Shown here in pieces: positions 17,481 through 24,948 of a stretch of 64,000 nt of DNA. The translations under genes were made by a program, and so were the position numbers. The DNA is from Algoriphagus boseongensis (GTDB lineage Bacteria; Bacteroidota; Bacteroidia; Cytophagales; Cyclobacteriaceae). The notes beneath the pieces are model-generated. The model was not told the origin of the DNA and made no database searches. It saw nothing but the letters and a program-made list of their open reading frames with translations. Each line of letters begins with the position of its first letter. The first letter of the stretch is position 1. The stretch covers positions 1,198,688 through 1,262,687 of the forward strand of contig NZ_SNYF01000005.1 in the NCBI RefSeq assembly GCF_004362805.1, given 5' to 3'.

Positions 17481-18533
17481 TTATTTTTTGTAATAATCTA
17501 AATACCAATCGACAAAGGACTTTACCCCAAACTCTATGGAAGTTTCGGGTTTATAACCTGTATCCCTAATCAGGTCGGAAACGTCGGCATGAGAAGCAGG
17601 AACGTCCCCAGGCTGAAGCGGAAGGAATTCCATAATAGCATCCTTTCCCAAAGCCTTTTCAATGGCCTGGATATAATCCATCAAAAGAATTGGAGAAGAG
17701 TTTCCAATATTATAGACTTTATAAGGGACTTTTCCACTTCCTGGATCCGGATTTTGAGGATCAAAATTTGGATTAGGCTGAGCTGGGCGATCAGCTACTT
17801 TTATCACTCCTTCTACTATATCATCGATATATGTAAAATCCCTCCTCATCTTTCCATGATTGAAAACTTGGATGGGTTTTCCCTTCAAAATTGCCTCAGT
17901 AAAAAGAAATAAGGCCATATCCGGTCTTCCCCAAGGTCCATAAACAGTAAAGAAGCGAAGCCCTGTCGTCGGAATCCCAAAGAGATGACTATAGGTATGA
18001 GCCATCAACTCATTGGACTTTTTAGAAGCTGCGTAAAGGGAAATGGGATGATCTACCGAGTCAGAAGTAGAAAAAGGTAGCTTTTCGTTGGAACCGTAGA
18101 CCGAACTGGATGAGGCATAAACCAAATGCTTAACCGGATGAAAGCGACAGCATTCCAGAATATTCAAAAAGGCTATAATATTACTTTGAATATAGACTTC
18201 AGGATGCGTAAGCGAGTATCTTACTCCAGCCTGAGCCGCTAAATGAATTACCACATCAAACTTTTCCTTTTCGAACAGCTTCATCAAAGAATCCTTATCA
18301 GAAAGATCCAATTGGATAAATCGATAATTCGGATGCGAGGAAGATTGAACTGGTTTGCCTACTTCGATTTTTTCTTTCGAAATGCCCTCTGATTCCAATC
18401 GAGCAAATTTCAGTTGGATATCGTAATAATCATTGATCACATCCAGACCAACTACCTCATCCCCGCGTTCAACCAATTTTTGTGCAACATGGAAACCTAT
18501 AAATCCGGCTGTGCCGGTCACGAGGTATTTCAT
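17481..18533 (-). CDS. UDP-glucuronate 4-epimerase family sugar-nucleotide epimerase
   Basis: A 350-residue extended SDR with [11 protein letters not shown] at the N-terminus, [18 protein letters not shown], and [18 protein letters not shown] around the catalytic tyrosine and lysine. The DVINDYYD motif near residue 35 and [15 protein letters not shown] are typical of the group that interconverts UDP-glucuronate and UDP-galacturonate for capsule or LPS. Exact substrate cannot be fixed by eye; a UDP-GlcNAc-type epimerase is the main alternative. It starts 39 bp after the glycosyltransferase stop and ends four bases before rfbB, so the three genes look like one transcript. Confidence 0.9.
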   Translation of the reverse strand: MKYLVTGTAGFIGFHVAQKLVERGDEVVGLDVINDYYDIQLKFARLESEGISKEKIEVGKPVQSSSHPNYRFIQLDLSDKDSLMKLFEKEKFDVVIHLAAQAGVRYSLTHPEVYIQSNIIAFLNILECCRFHPVKHLVYASSSSVYGSNEKLPFSTSDSVDHPISLYAASKKSNELMAHTYSHLFGIPTTGLRFFTVYGPWGRPDMALFLFTEAILKGKPIQVFNHGKMRRDFTYIDDIVEGVIKVADRPAQPNPNFDPQNPDPGSGKVPYKVYNIGNSSPILLMDYIQAIEKALGKDAIMEFLPLQPGDVPASHADVSDLIRDTGYKPETSIEFGVKSFVDWYLDYYKK

Positions 18534-18572
18534 AAAGAAAAGTAATGTAAGTTTTCTGGTTTCAAATATAAA

Positions 18573-19739
18573 CTATTCCGCGGATTCGAGGCCCTTTAAC
18601 AGCCGCTGGTAATTCAAGTAAATCTGTTCATGGATAAATTCCCTCCTATAATTATTGATTACTTCCAGGTGAAGGTTTTCTGCAAGCTGAGCCATTTTTT
18701 CTCGTTTGACAAATGCAAACTCAAGCGCTTCCTTTAGGACAGAAGCATCTTTTACAGGAAAGATTAACCCTGTCTTTTGTTGGGTTACCAAGTCTCTATT
18801 TCCTATAATATCAGAGCAGATTACCGGAACCTGCATGGCCCCTGCCTCCAATAAAACATTGGGAAAGCCTTCTCTATGAGAAGGATGAACCAACACATCT
18901 GCTAAAGCCAAATAATGGGCTACATGATCAGACCAATCAATCTGAACTATTCTTGGGTGATCTTGAATCGTTTTGATCACTTCAGGATTGAGCGGATCCA
19001 AATCTTGCTCAAATGAACCAAGAAGGACCAATTTGGACATTCCAACTATTTTCGAATCCAAAAAAGCAGAAACCAACTCTTCAATTCCTTTATCTTTCAC
19101 CAACCTACCAACTGCTAGGATGATAAAATCATCTTCTCCCGGCATGATCCGCATAGTTGCTGCCACAAGATGATTTTCCTTTAGGGATTTCCTGTTGTAA
19201 TGCTTTAGATCCACCCCATTGGAAGATCCTTTTCCCATTATTTTCAGTTTACTTTCGGTGGTTAAACCTTCCTTCAAAATGTGCTTATAAAGACCTTGGG
19301 AATTTGGCCAAACCTCTGTTGCATTGGAGTAGGTCCACTTTTCAGCACTTTCAAGCAGGCTCTTTTTCTTCCCCTCAGCGGCCATTGCAGGAATACCGGC
19401 CAAGGTGTGAATTCTAATTTTTACCCCTGAAAGATTAGCCGCAATCATACCCAGTAGACCGGCTTTTGGGGTATGAGTATGAACGATATCTGGTTTTTCT
19501 CGACGAAACAATTGGATCAGTTTCCAAATACAAATCAAATCATGGAATGGAGTGATTTTTCTGGAAAATGGGATCACCTCATGTCTTACACCTTCATTTC
19601 GGACTACTTGAGACACTTCCCTGCCATCTGAACTGACAGCAACTACCTCCCAACCTTTTTCCTTCATGAATTTCATCTGACCGGCTAATAAAAGTTTCAG
19701 GGAAAGCGGGACAGTAGTTATTCGTATCAGTTTGGGCAT
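18573..19739 (-). CDS. Glycosyltransferase, GT4-like (GT-B fold)
   Basis: A 388-residue enzyme. The N-terminal half has an acceptor-binding fold with HTHTPKAGLLGMIAA, and the C-terminal half the nucleotide-sugar site with HPSHREGFPNVLLEAGA, whose E-x(7)-E pattern is the hallmark of GT4 enzymes. It resembles the transferases that act early on a lipid-linked sugar in capsule or O-antigen synthesis. The start is the ATG at 19739; a TTG one codon earlier is in frame but unlikely. First gene of the run with the epimerase and rfbB. Only three glycan genes occur together and no flippase, polymerase or initiating transferase is near, so this is either a detached fragment of a larger cluster or an accessory operon. 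Confidence 0.92.
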   Translation of the reverse strand: MPKLIRITTVPLSLKLLLAGQMKFMKEKGWEVVAVSSDGREVSQVVRNEGVRHEVIPFSRKITPFHDLICIWKLIQLFRREKPDIVHTHTPKAGLLGMIAANLSGVKIRIHTLAGIPAMAAEGKKKSLLESAEKWTYSNATEVWPNSQGLYKHILKEGLTTESKLKIMGKGSSNGVDLKHYNRKSLKENHLVAATMRIMPGEDDFIILAVGRLVKDKGIEELVSAFLDSKIVGMSKLVLLGSFEQDLDPLNPEVIKTIQDHPRIVQIDWSDHVAHYLALADVLVHPSHREGFPNVLLEAGAMQVPVICSDIIGNRDLVTQQKTGLIFPVKDASVLKEALEFAFVKREKMAQLAENLHLEVINNYRREFIHEQIYLNYQRLLKGLESAE

Positions 19740-19786
19740 CAAAAAAACAGGTTCAGCAAGGACAAAGGTACAATTTTAACGAGTTA

Positions 19787-19809
19787 AGCCCTCAGAAAAT
19801 ATGAGGGCT
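19787..19809. terminator. Hairpin between XRE operon end and glycosyltransferase start
   Basis: An 8-bp stem AGCCCTCA / TGAGGGCT with a seven-base AT loop. On the plus strand it is followed by TTTT; on the minus strand, the direction of the XRE operon, by only two T. A weak terminator for the XRE operon is the likeliest role. Confidence 0.5.
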
Positions 19810-19892
19810 TTTGATAAAAATTCAGGTTTATGTGTAATTAAACTTAGGATTATTCTCGAAATCAAAATTGAAATAAATGGGTTGAAGGTAGC

Positions 19893-20093
19893 TTAATCAT
19901 TCTCTTCGAGTTCAAAAATCTCCTCCAAAGCCACTCCAAAGACCTTTGAGATTTTCAATGCTAAAACCGTAGAAGGCACATACTTACCTGCTTCAATACT
20001 ATTAATTGTTTGCCTGGAAACCTGAACCTTCTCCGCAAGATCTTGCTGGGTCATGTCTTTTTTAGCCCGCTCTACTTTAATCGTATTTTTCAT
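19893..20093 (-). CDS. Small XRE-family transcriptional regulator
   Basis: A 66-residue Cro/CI-type helix-turn-helix protein consisting of little but the DNA-binding domain: MTQQDLAEKVQVSRQTINSI contains the two helices, followed by GKYVPSTVLALKIS and an acidic tail. Proteins of this size and sequence (YgzD-like) are commonly found next to small membrane proteins in Bacteroidota and Firmicutes. Here it is the last gene of a three-gene run with two membrane proteins, three bases after the preceding stop. It probably regulates its own operon; a candidate operator lies in the promoter at 20998-21030. Confidence 0.93.
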   Translation of the reverse strand: MKNTIKVERAKKDMTQQDLAEKVQVSRQTINSIEAGKYVPSTVLALKISKVFGVALEEIFELEEND

Positions 20094-20096
20094 AGA

Positions 20097-20543
20097 TCAG
20101 AGGGCTAAAACATATTTCTTTTGCTGAAACAAAACCCATCTGAATCGGAGAATAAAAATCAATTGGATCGTAAACATATTGTATCCCATAAATTCCAAAT
20201 AGCCAAATCCATAAAAAACGAGCGTTCCAATGATCAGGATAAAGGTATTTGCATAAAATGCCAGCAAAAGGGAGTCTAGTCTAAGCTTTTGGATGTATTC
20301 ATCTTCTTCCTTTTCTCGGGAAAAAGCAATCAAAAATAAAGAGACAAAAACACCGATCAGGGCCAATTCATTGGTGAAATTCTCTTTGGCGTCCTCAAAC
20401 AGCCCACCCTCTCGAACCTCAAATTCCAGAAAACTGAAATTGAAGTCAAAATAGTTATTGGAAAATAAGAGCAGAGAAAATGGGACTAGGATTAACCAAC
20501 CAATTTTCTGGAGGTAATGTGGTAGAAGCAATTTAGACAACAT
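20097..20543 (-). CDS. Small membrane protein of the XRE operon (second gene)
   Basis: A 148-residue protein with four hydrophobic spans (about 12-30, 58-74, 90-112, 118-135). Between spans two and three is FSREKEEDEYIQKLR, which matches LTREKVEDEMIKSFR in the next gene upstream, so the two are paralogues in spite of low overall identity. I know no function; similar pairs are seen beside small XRE regulators. The stop is three bases before the XRE start, indicating translational coupling. A role in sensing a membrane signal and controlling the regulator is inference. Confidence 0.88.
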   Translation of the reverse strand: MLSKLLLPHYLQKIGWLILVPFSLLLFSNNYFDFNFSFLEFEVREGGLFEDAKENFTNELALIGVFVSLFLIAFSREKEEDEYIQKLRLDSLLLAFYANTFILIIGTLVFYGFGYLEFMGYNMFTIQLIFILRFRWVLFQQKKYVLAL

Positions 20544-20554
20544 GGCTAAGTGAG

Positions 20555-20977
20555 TTAATTTTCAGATTTAGAGGAAAGGTATTTTTGATACTGGAAGGCC
20601 CCATAGATATAGGCATTTAGGAGAAATAGCACCAGATAGGCTGTAAAAATCTCCGAAGTAAACCGGTCAAACCGCACGTAATTGATCAACATCAAGGTAG
20701 CTAGACCAAGAATTAACCAATAAAATCCTGTCTGGAAAGCTTGCTGACGAAAAGACTTGATCATCTCATCCTCGACTTTTTCTCGAGTCAAATTCAAAAT
20801 CCCAAATCCAATAGCCCAGAAACCATAAATGATTTGGGAAGCTTCATTGGGATCCATTTGGGGATTTACAAAAGCCAATCCTATAACCAGAAACACTGGC
20901 AATGGAATAAATACGTATCCCAGCTTTTTCCAGCTTGGAGGAAGAAGGGGGACATTCAAAATGGATTTCTCTTTCAT
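20555..20977 (-). CDS. Small membrane protein of the XRE operon (first gene)
   Basis: A 140-residue protein when started at the ATG at 20977. A longer frame to 21028 would run through the promoter at 20998-21030 and was rejected. It has four predicted membrane spans with the conserved cytoplasmic motif LTREKVEDEMIKSFR between spans two and three, shared with the next gene. The N-terminus (VPLLPPSWKKLGYV) resembles the matching LLPHYLQKIGWL of its paralogue. Function unknown. First gene of the operon with its paralogue and the XRE regulator. Confidence 0.85.
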   Translation of the reverse strand: MKEKSILNVPLLPPSWKKLGYVFIPLPVFLVIGLAFVNPQMDPNEASQIIYGFWAIGFGILNLTREKVEDEMIKSFRQQAFQTGFYWLILGLATLMLINYVRFDRFTSEIFTAYLVLFLLNAYIYGAFQYQKYLSSKSEN

Positions 20978-20997
20978 AGTGGTCAAATATTTTTTAC

Positions 20998-21030
20998 CAA
21001 ATGTAAAGTTTGTTTTACTTTTTGTCAAAA
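20998..21030 (-). promoter_or_regulatory. Bacteroidota-type promoter of the membrane-protein/XRE operon, with a dyad
   Basis: On the minus strand TTTTG (21026-21030) is followed after 20 bases by TACATTTG (20998-21005), a complete match to the -33 TTG and -7 TAnnTTTG pattern. Between the two elements is the short inverted repeat GTAAA-GTTTGT-TTTAC (21003-21018), a plausible operator for the XRE protein of this operon. The transcript would begin about 10-15 bases before the ATG at 20977. Confidence 0.75.
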
Positions 21031-21162
21031 TATTTTTCCAAAAAAATTTTATTAGGTAGAATAATCCAGAGTAAAACCTTGAAAAGAATTTTCATTTTTA
21101 TCAATAGGAAGCGGCTTTTATTTACCTTTAGTCAATCAATCCAGCAAAAAATTGAAAATTCA

Positions 21163-21963
21163 ATGATTTCTAATGTAAAAATTGCAATCATAGGTTGCGG
21201 AAATCTGGGCACATCAATAGCCAATGGATTATTGGCTTTGGACAATTTTGACCCTAAAAACCTTTCCCTGACCAAAAGAAATACGGAGAGTTTATCCGAA
21301 TTCGAGGCAAAGGGAGTTCATGTCCATTCCGATAATGTAATAGCAGCAAAGTATGCTGACCTGATTCTTTTGGGCGTAAAACCCTACAACGTCTCTACTA
21401 TTCTTAAGGAAATCAAACCAGTTTTAGACCCTAAGAAGCAAATTATCATATCGCTTGCCACAGGAATTACCCTGGAAGAAATGTTTACTGTTATTGACCC
21501 GGCTACAGTCACTTTTAGAGCTATGCCTAATATCGCTGCCGATATTCAGGAATCGATCACTTGCATCTGCCAAAAACAAGCCTCTCCTACTCAGATTGAA
21601 GTAGTAAAGGAATTATTTGATGCAATAGGTATTACTATTACGATTGATGAAAGTCTGATGGAAGCAGCTACTGTGTTAGGAGCATGTGGAATCGCTTATG
21701 TTTTACGATTCATGCGTGCAATGATTCAAGGAGGAATCCAAATCGGCTTTGATGCGGTAACAGCCAGTAAAATTGTAAACCAAACTGTTAAGGGAGCTGC
21801 TGAACTCATGATTCAAAAAAATATACATCCCGAGGCTGCCATTGATAAAGTGACTACTCCGAAAGGATGTACAATAGTTGGATTGAATGAAATGGAACAT
21901 CAAGGCTTTAGCTCGGCTATGGTTCGAGGAGTAATTGCCAGCTATGAAAAGATAGAAAAATAG
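21163..21963 (+). CDS. proC: Pyrroline-5-carboxylate reductase
   Basis: The last step of proline synthesis: NAD(P)H-dependent reduction of pyrroline-5-carboxylate. The ATG at 21163 gives a 266-residue protein starting MISNVKIAIIGCGNLGTSIA, where the Rossmann glycine motif sits just after the start as in the family; upstream in-frame codons (from 21010) translate to a basic, unconserved tail that would overlap the divergent promoter and were left out. Family motifs seen are ILLGVKPYNV, RAMPNIAA, and the C-terminal signature with VTTPKGCTIVGLNEME. It stands alone, divergent from the XRE operon, with a terminator 20 bases after its stop. Confidence 0.95.
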   Translation: MISNVKIAIIGCGNLGTSIANGLLALDNFDPKNLSLTKRNTESLSEFEAKGVHVHSDNVIAAKYADLILLGVKPYNVSTILKEIKPVLDPKKQIIISLATGITLEEMFTVIDPATVTFRAMPNIAADIQESITCICQKQASPTQIEVVKELFDAIGITITIDESLMEAATVLGACGIAYVLRFMRAMIQGGIQIGFDAVTASKIVNQTVKGAAELMIQKNIHPEAAIDKVTTPKGCTIVGLNEMEHQGFSSAMVRGVIASYEKIEK

Positions 21964-21983
21964 GCTAGAAAAGACCAATGGAA

Positions 21984-22013
21984 CCGGGAATCAAAGATTT
22001 CCGGTTTTTTTTT
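21984..22013 (+). terminator. Terminator of proC
   Basis: A 9-bp stem (CCGGGAATC / GATTTCCGG, one G-T pair) with a three-base loop, followed by nine T on the plus strand, 20 bases after the proC stop. Confidence 0.9.
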
Positions 22014-22303
22014 GAATTTTTTATTGGACTTTTTTTCAATGGTCCCAACCCGCTCAGATCAAAAATTGGAAAGCTTTGTGATTTTTAATTCTTATTAAAA
22101 TACAATTATTAAAATGATAAATATAATTTTTATGATTTTCGATAAAAATTGAATTGTTTTTCTTTTAAATCTTTTTATTAGATTTGTCTCGGGTGATAAA
22201 CAACTTTTGCTATTCCTTTTTTAGAGAAACGACTTTTAAAGGAAGGACTGTTTGGTAATTTTTTCCTCCTTCCTTTTTTTATTTGAATTAAGCTTCTGCT
22301 CAT

Positions 22304-22338
22304 AAAAAAAGCCTCCGATTTTTCGGAGGCTTCTTTTT
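22304..22338. terminator. Bidirectional-looking terminator after the TlpA-type gene
   Basis: Stem GCCTCCGA / TCGGAGGC (22311-22318 and 22323-22330) with a four-base loop. On the minus strand it is followed by seven T, on the plus strand by TTCTTTTTT, so it can end transcripts from both sides. It lies 15 bases after the stop of the minus-strand gene at 22353. Confidence 0.9.
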
Positions 22339-22352
22339 TGGAAATTTTTGAA

Positions 22353-23465
22353 TTAATCAAATAACTCTATAAGCTTATTTTCAAGGCTTGGACCTCTCAA
22401 ATCCTTAGCAATAATTTTTCCGTCTGGATCGATTAAATAGGTAGCAGGGATAGCTTGAATTTGATAGGTCTCTGCAGCTGCCGAATTGAAATACTTCAAG
22501 TCTGATACATGCGTCCAGGTCAAACCGTCATCAGCGATTGCTTTTAGCCAATCCTCCTTTGTTCGGTCTAAAGACACCCCATAAACCTCAAATCCTTTGG
22601 ACTTATATTGATTGTAAAGCCTTACCACATTTGGGTTTTCCTCACGACAAGGCTTGCACCATGCTGCCCAAAAGTCAATCATTACATACTTTCCTCTCAA
22701 ATCTGATAATTTGACCATTTTCCCGTCAGGATTTGGAAGCTCTATTTCAGGAGCAACTTGTCCAACAGACAAAGCTCTCATTTCATCCAATTGCTGCTTC
22801 ATCTGAAGGATTGAAATGGTACCCGGGTAAACTTCATTCAATCTGCCTATCAATTCATCAATGAAAGGAAAATCATTCTTGGGATTTAAAAGTCCAACAG
22901 CAGCCAAGGAAGCAAAGGAATCTCCCATGCTGGTGATCGTCTCTTTTACTTTTTCAGCCTGCCTTGCCTCCAAGTTCATGGCTTCCAGTTGAATATTCTT
23001 AATAGCCTGAGCATCATTATTACTCATCGCCTCATAATACTGCTCATTTAAGCTATTGACTTCAAGTTGGTAAGACTCCATCAAAGTTTCCAGCTTTAGC
23101 ATCTCCTGGGAATCTTTTGATCCTTCGATCACCAAACTGGAAGGCTCATTAAAATTGTAGCTTACAGCGACATCTTCATCCAATAGGGCCAACCTTACCA
23201 TTCTTTGCCCATAAAGATTAAGCTCATAGAAAGTTGGGGTATTAACCTCCAATTCGTAAGAAAACTCTCCTTTTCCGTTGACTTCGAGGGTATCCAGAAC
23301 TTTAGGTCTACTATCCGTAAATTGGGAAAGAATGACCATCCCCTCAGGGGCATTTCCAATTTTTCCGGTAATCTGAACTTTGCCCTCTACGGCCGAATCA
23401 TTTCCTCCACAGGAAAAAACAAGGGCCAATGCCAAACTCCATAATCCCAACATAATTTTCTTCAT
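22353..23465 (-). CDS. TlpA-type thioredoxin lipoprotein with N-terminal DUF4369-like domain
   Basis: A 370-residue thiol-disulfide protein. The N-terminus has a hydrophobic stretch ending VFSCGG (lipidation at Cys19). Residues 28-115 form the beta-rich DUF4369-like domain common in Bacteroidota, 115-230 are helical, and 235-370 are a TlpA/AhpC-TSA thioredoxin fold with FWAAWCKPCREEN (Cys270 and Cys273) and a cis-proline in QAIPATYLIDPDG. Such proteins reduce or oxidise periplasmic thiols; the partner is unknown. The gene follows gatB by four bases in the corrected frame and may be read through from the alaS-gatB transcript. Confidence 0.92.
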   Translation of the reverse strand: MKKIMLGLWSLALALVFSCGGNDSAVEGKVQITGKIGNAPEGMVILSQFTDSRPKVLDTLEVNGKGEFSYELEVNTPTFYELNLYGQRMVRLALLDEDVAVSYNFNEPSSLVIEGSKDSQEMLKLETLMESYQLEVNSLNEQYYEAMSNNDAQAIKNIQLEAMNLEARQAEKVKETITSMGDSFASLAAVGLLNPKNDFPFIDELIGRLNEVYPGTISILQMKQQLDEMRALSVGQVAPEIELPNPDGKMVKLSDLRGKYVMIDFWAAWCKPCREENPNVVRLYNQYKSKGFEVYGVSLDRTKEDWLKAIADDGLTWTHVSDLKYFNSAAAETYQIQAIPATYLIDPDGKIIAKDLRGPSLENKLIELFD

Positions 23466-23469
23466 ATGA

Positions 23470-24930
23470 TTAATTTTCCAATAATTCTGACAATAATTTT
23501 GATGCTACTTTAGGATCTGCTTTTCCTTTAGATTGTTTCATTACTTCACCCATAAACATCCCCATCAACCCTTTCTTGCCGGATTTGTATTCGGCCACTT
23601 TGGATGAATTTTCTGCCAATACATTTTCAACGATTGGCTTGAGCGATTCTTCATCGCTTTCCTGAATCAAATTCAACCTGTGAGCTACCTGCAAAGGAGA
23701 TTCAGAATTTCCTTTCAGCAATTCAGGATAAATCTTCTGGGAAGCCATGGTATGAGAAACTTTTCCCTCATCTACCAAAAAAACCAACTCTGCTAAAGTT
23801 CCCGCTTGGATAGGAAACTCAGAAATGTTAAGATTTGATTCGTTTAAGAAAGACTTTACAGGTCCCATCATCCAATTGGATGCAGCTTTGAAATTTTGGG
23901 TATGCTGGCAAATTTCTTCAAACCAAAGGGCCATTTCTTTTTGCTCGGTCAATACACCTGCATCATAAGATGGAAGACCATATTGATCCATAAACTTATG
24001 GTACAATTCCTTGGGAAGGGCCGGCATCTTTGATTTGACAGAATTAAGCCACTCTTCTGAAATAACTACCGGACTCAAGTCTGGTTCAGGAAAGTATCGG
24101 TAATCGTTCAAATCTTCTTTGGTACGCATACTAGCAGTAGTGCAGGTATTCGCATCAAAAGTCCTGGTTTCAGAAATAATCTCCTCTCCCCGCTCGACTA
24201 ATTCCACTTGTCTTTCAAACTCATGGTCAATCGCACGAGCCACATTTCGGAAAGAATTCATGTTCTTTACTTCCACTTTCTTACCGTACTCTTTGGCACC
24301 TTTTAGCATGATAGAGACATTGGCATCACATCGAAGTGAGCCTTCTTCCATGTTGCCATCGCATATCTCCAAGTATTTCACCAACTTCTTGATCTCGGCC
24401 AAAAATGCATAAGCCTCCTCAGAAGTACGGATATCAGGCTCGGATACAATTTCCACCAAAGGAGTGCCAGCCCGGTTAAAATCAACCAAAGTATCTGGTT
24501 CACCGGCGAGGTGGATGGATTTTCCTGCATCTTCCTCCATATGGATTCGATTCAGTCGAATCTCTTTTTCAGTACCATCTGAAAGAATAATAGGCACCAC
24601 TCCGCCCACACAAATCGGTCCTTTGTCCTGAGTGATTTGATAGCCCTTGGGAAGGTCCGGGTAGAAATAATTCTTTCTGGAAAAAATGTTGTATCGAGTA
24701 ATCTCTGAATTACAAGCCAAACCCATTTTGATCGCGTATTCCAAGACTTTTTTATTGATTTTGGGCAAAGTCCCAGGGTGTCCCAAGGTAATTACCGAAA
24801 CCTGGGTATTGGGACGATTTCCAAATTCTGTGGAATCTGAGGCAAAAATTTTACTCTTAGTCAACAGTTGGGCATGGACCTCCAGCCCTACTACCAACTG
24901 ATATTTATTTTTGACTTCTTCGCTTAGCAT
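23470..24930 (-). CDS. gatB: Aspartyl/glutamyl-tRNA amidotransferase subunit B
   Basis: GatB is the kinase/amidotransferase subunit of GatCAB, which converts Glu-tRNA(Gln) or Asp-tRNA(Asn) to the amidated form. The ATG at 24930 gives 486 residues beginning MLSEEVKNKYQLVVGLEVHA; a TTG five codons upstream is possible but unneeded. Family motifs: GLEVHAQL, GHPGTLPKIN, FSRKNYFYPDLPKGYQITQ, DFNRAGTPLVEIVSEPD, EGSLRCDANVS, and DYRYFPEPDLSP. The C-terminal YqeY-like domain (GKKGLMGMFMGEVMKQSKGK) that binds tRNA is complete. It lies 18 bases after alaS. gatA and gatC are not in the window. Confidence 0.97.
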   Translation of the reverse strand: MLSEEVKNKYQLVVGLEVHAQLLTKSKIFASDSTEFGNRPNTQVSVITLGHPGTLPKINKKVLEYAIKMGLACNSEITRYNIFSRKNYFYPDLPKGYQITQDKGPICVGGVVPIILSDGTEKEIRLNRIHMEEDAGKSIHLAGEPDTLVDFNRAGTPLVEIVSEPDIRTSEEAYAFLAEIKKLVKYLEICDGNMEEGSLRCDANVSIMLKGAKEYGKKVEVKNMNSFRNVARAIDHEFERQVELVERGEEIISETRTFDANTCTTASMRTKEDLNDYRYFPEPDLSPVVISEEWLNSVKSKMPALPKELYHKFMDQYGLPSYDAGVLTEQKEMALWFEEICQHTQNFKAASNWMMGPVKSFLNESNLNISEFPIQAGTLAELVFLVDEGKVSHTMASQKIYPELLKGNSESPLQVAHRLNLIQESDEESLKPIVENVLAENSSKVAEYKSGKKGLMGMFMGEVMKQSKGKADPKVASKLLSELLEN

Positions 24931-24948
24931 TGGCTCTTTATTCAAAGC

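Larger units (their letters stand above)
21964..22352. other. Intergenic region between convergent proC and TlpA-type genes
   Basis: Apart from the two terminators at its ends this 389-bp strip is very AT-rich with long A and T runs. A 60-codon minus-strand frame at 22178-22360 is mostly Lys/Ser, spans the terminator hairpin and overlaps the end of the neighbouring gene; I do not consider it a gene. No RNA gene or repeat is recognisable. Confidence 0.6.

Noticed and set aside
22178..22360. 60-codon minus-strand frame
   Set aside because: It spans a strong terminator hairpin, is low-complexity and overlaps the next gene.
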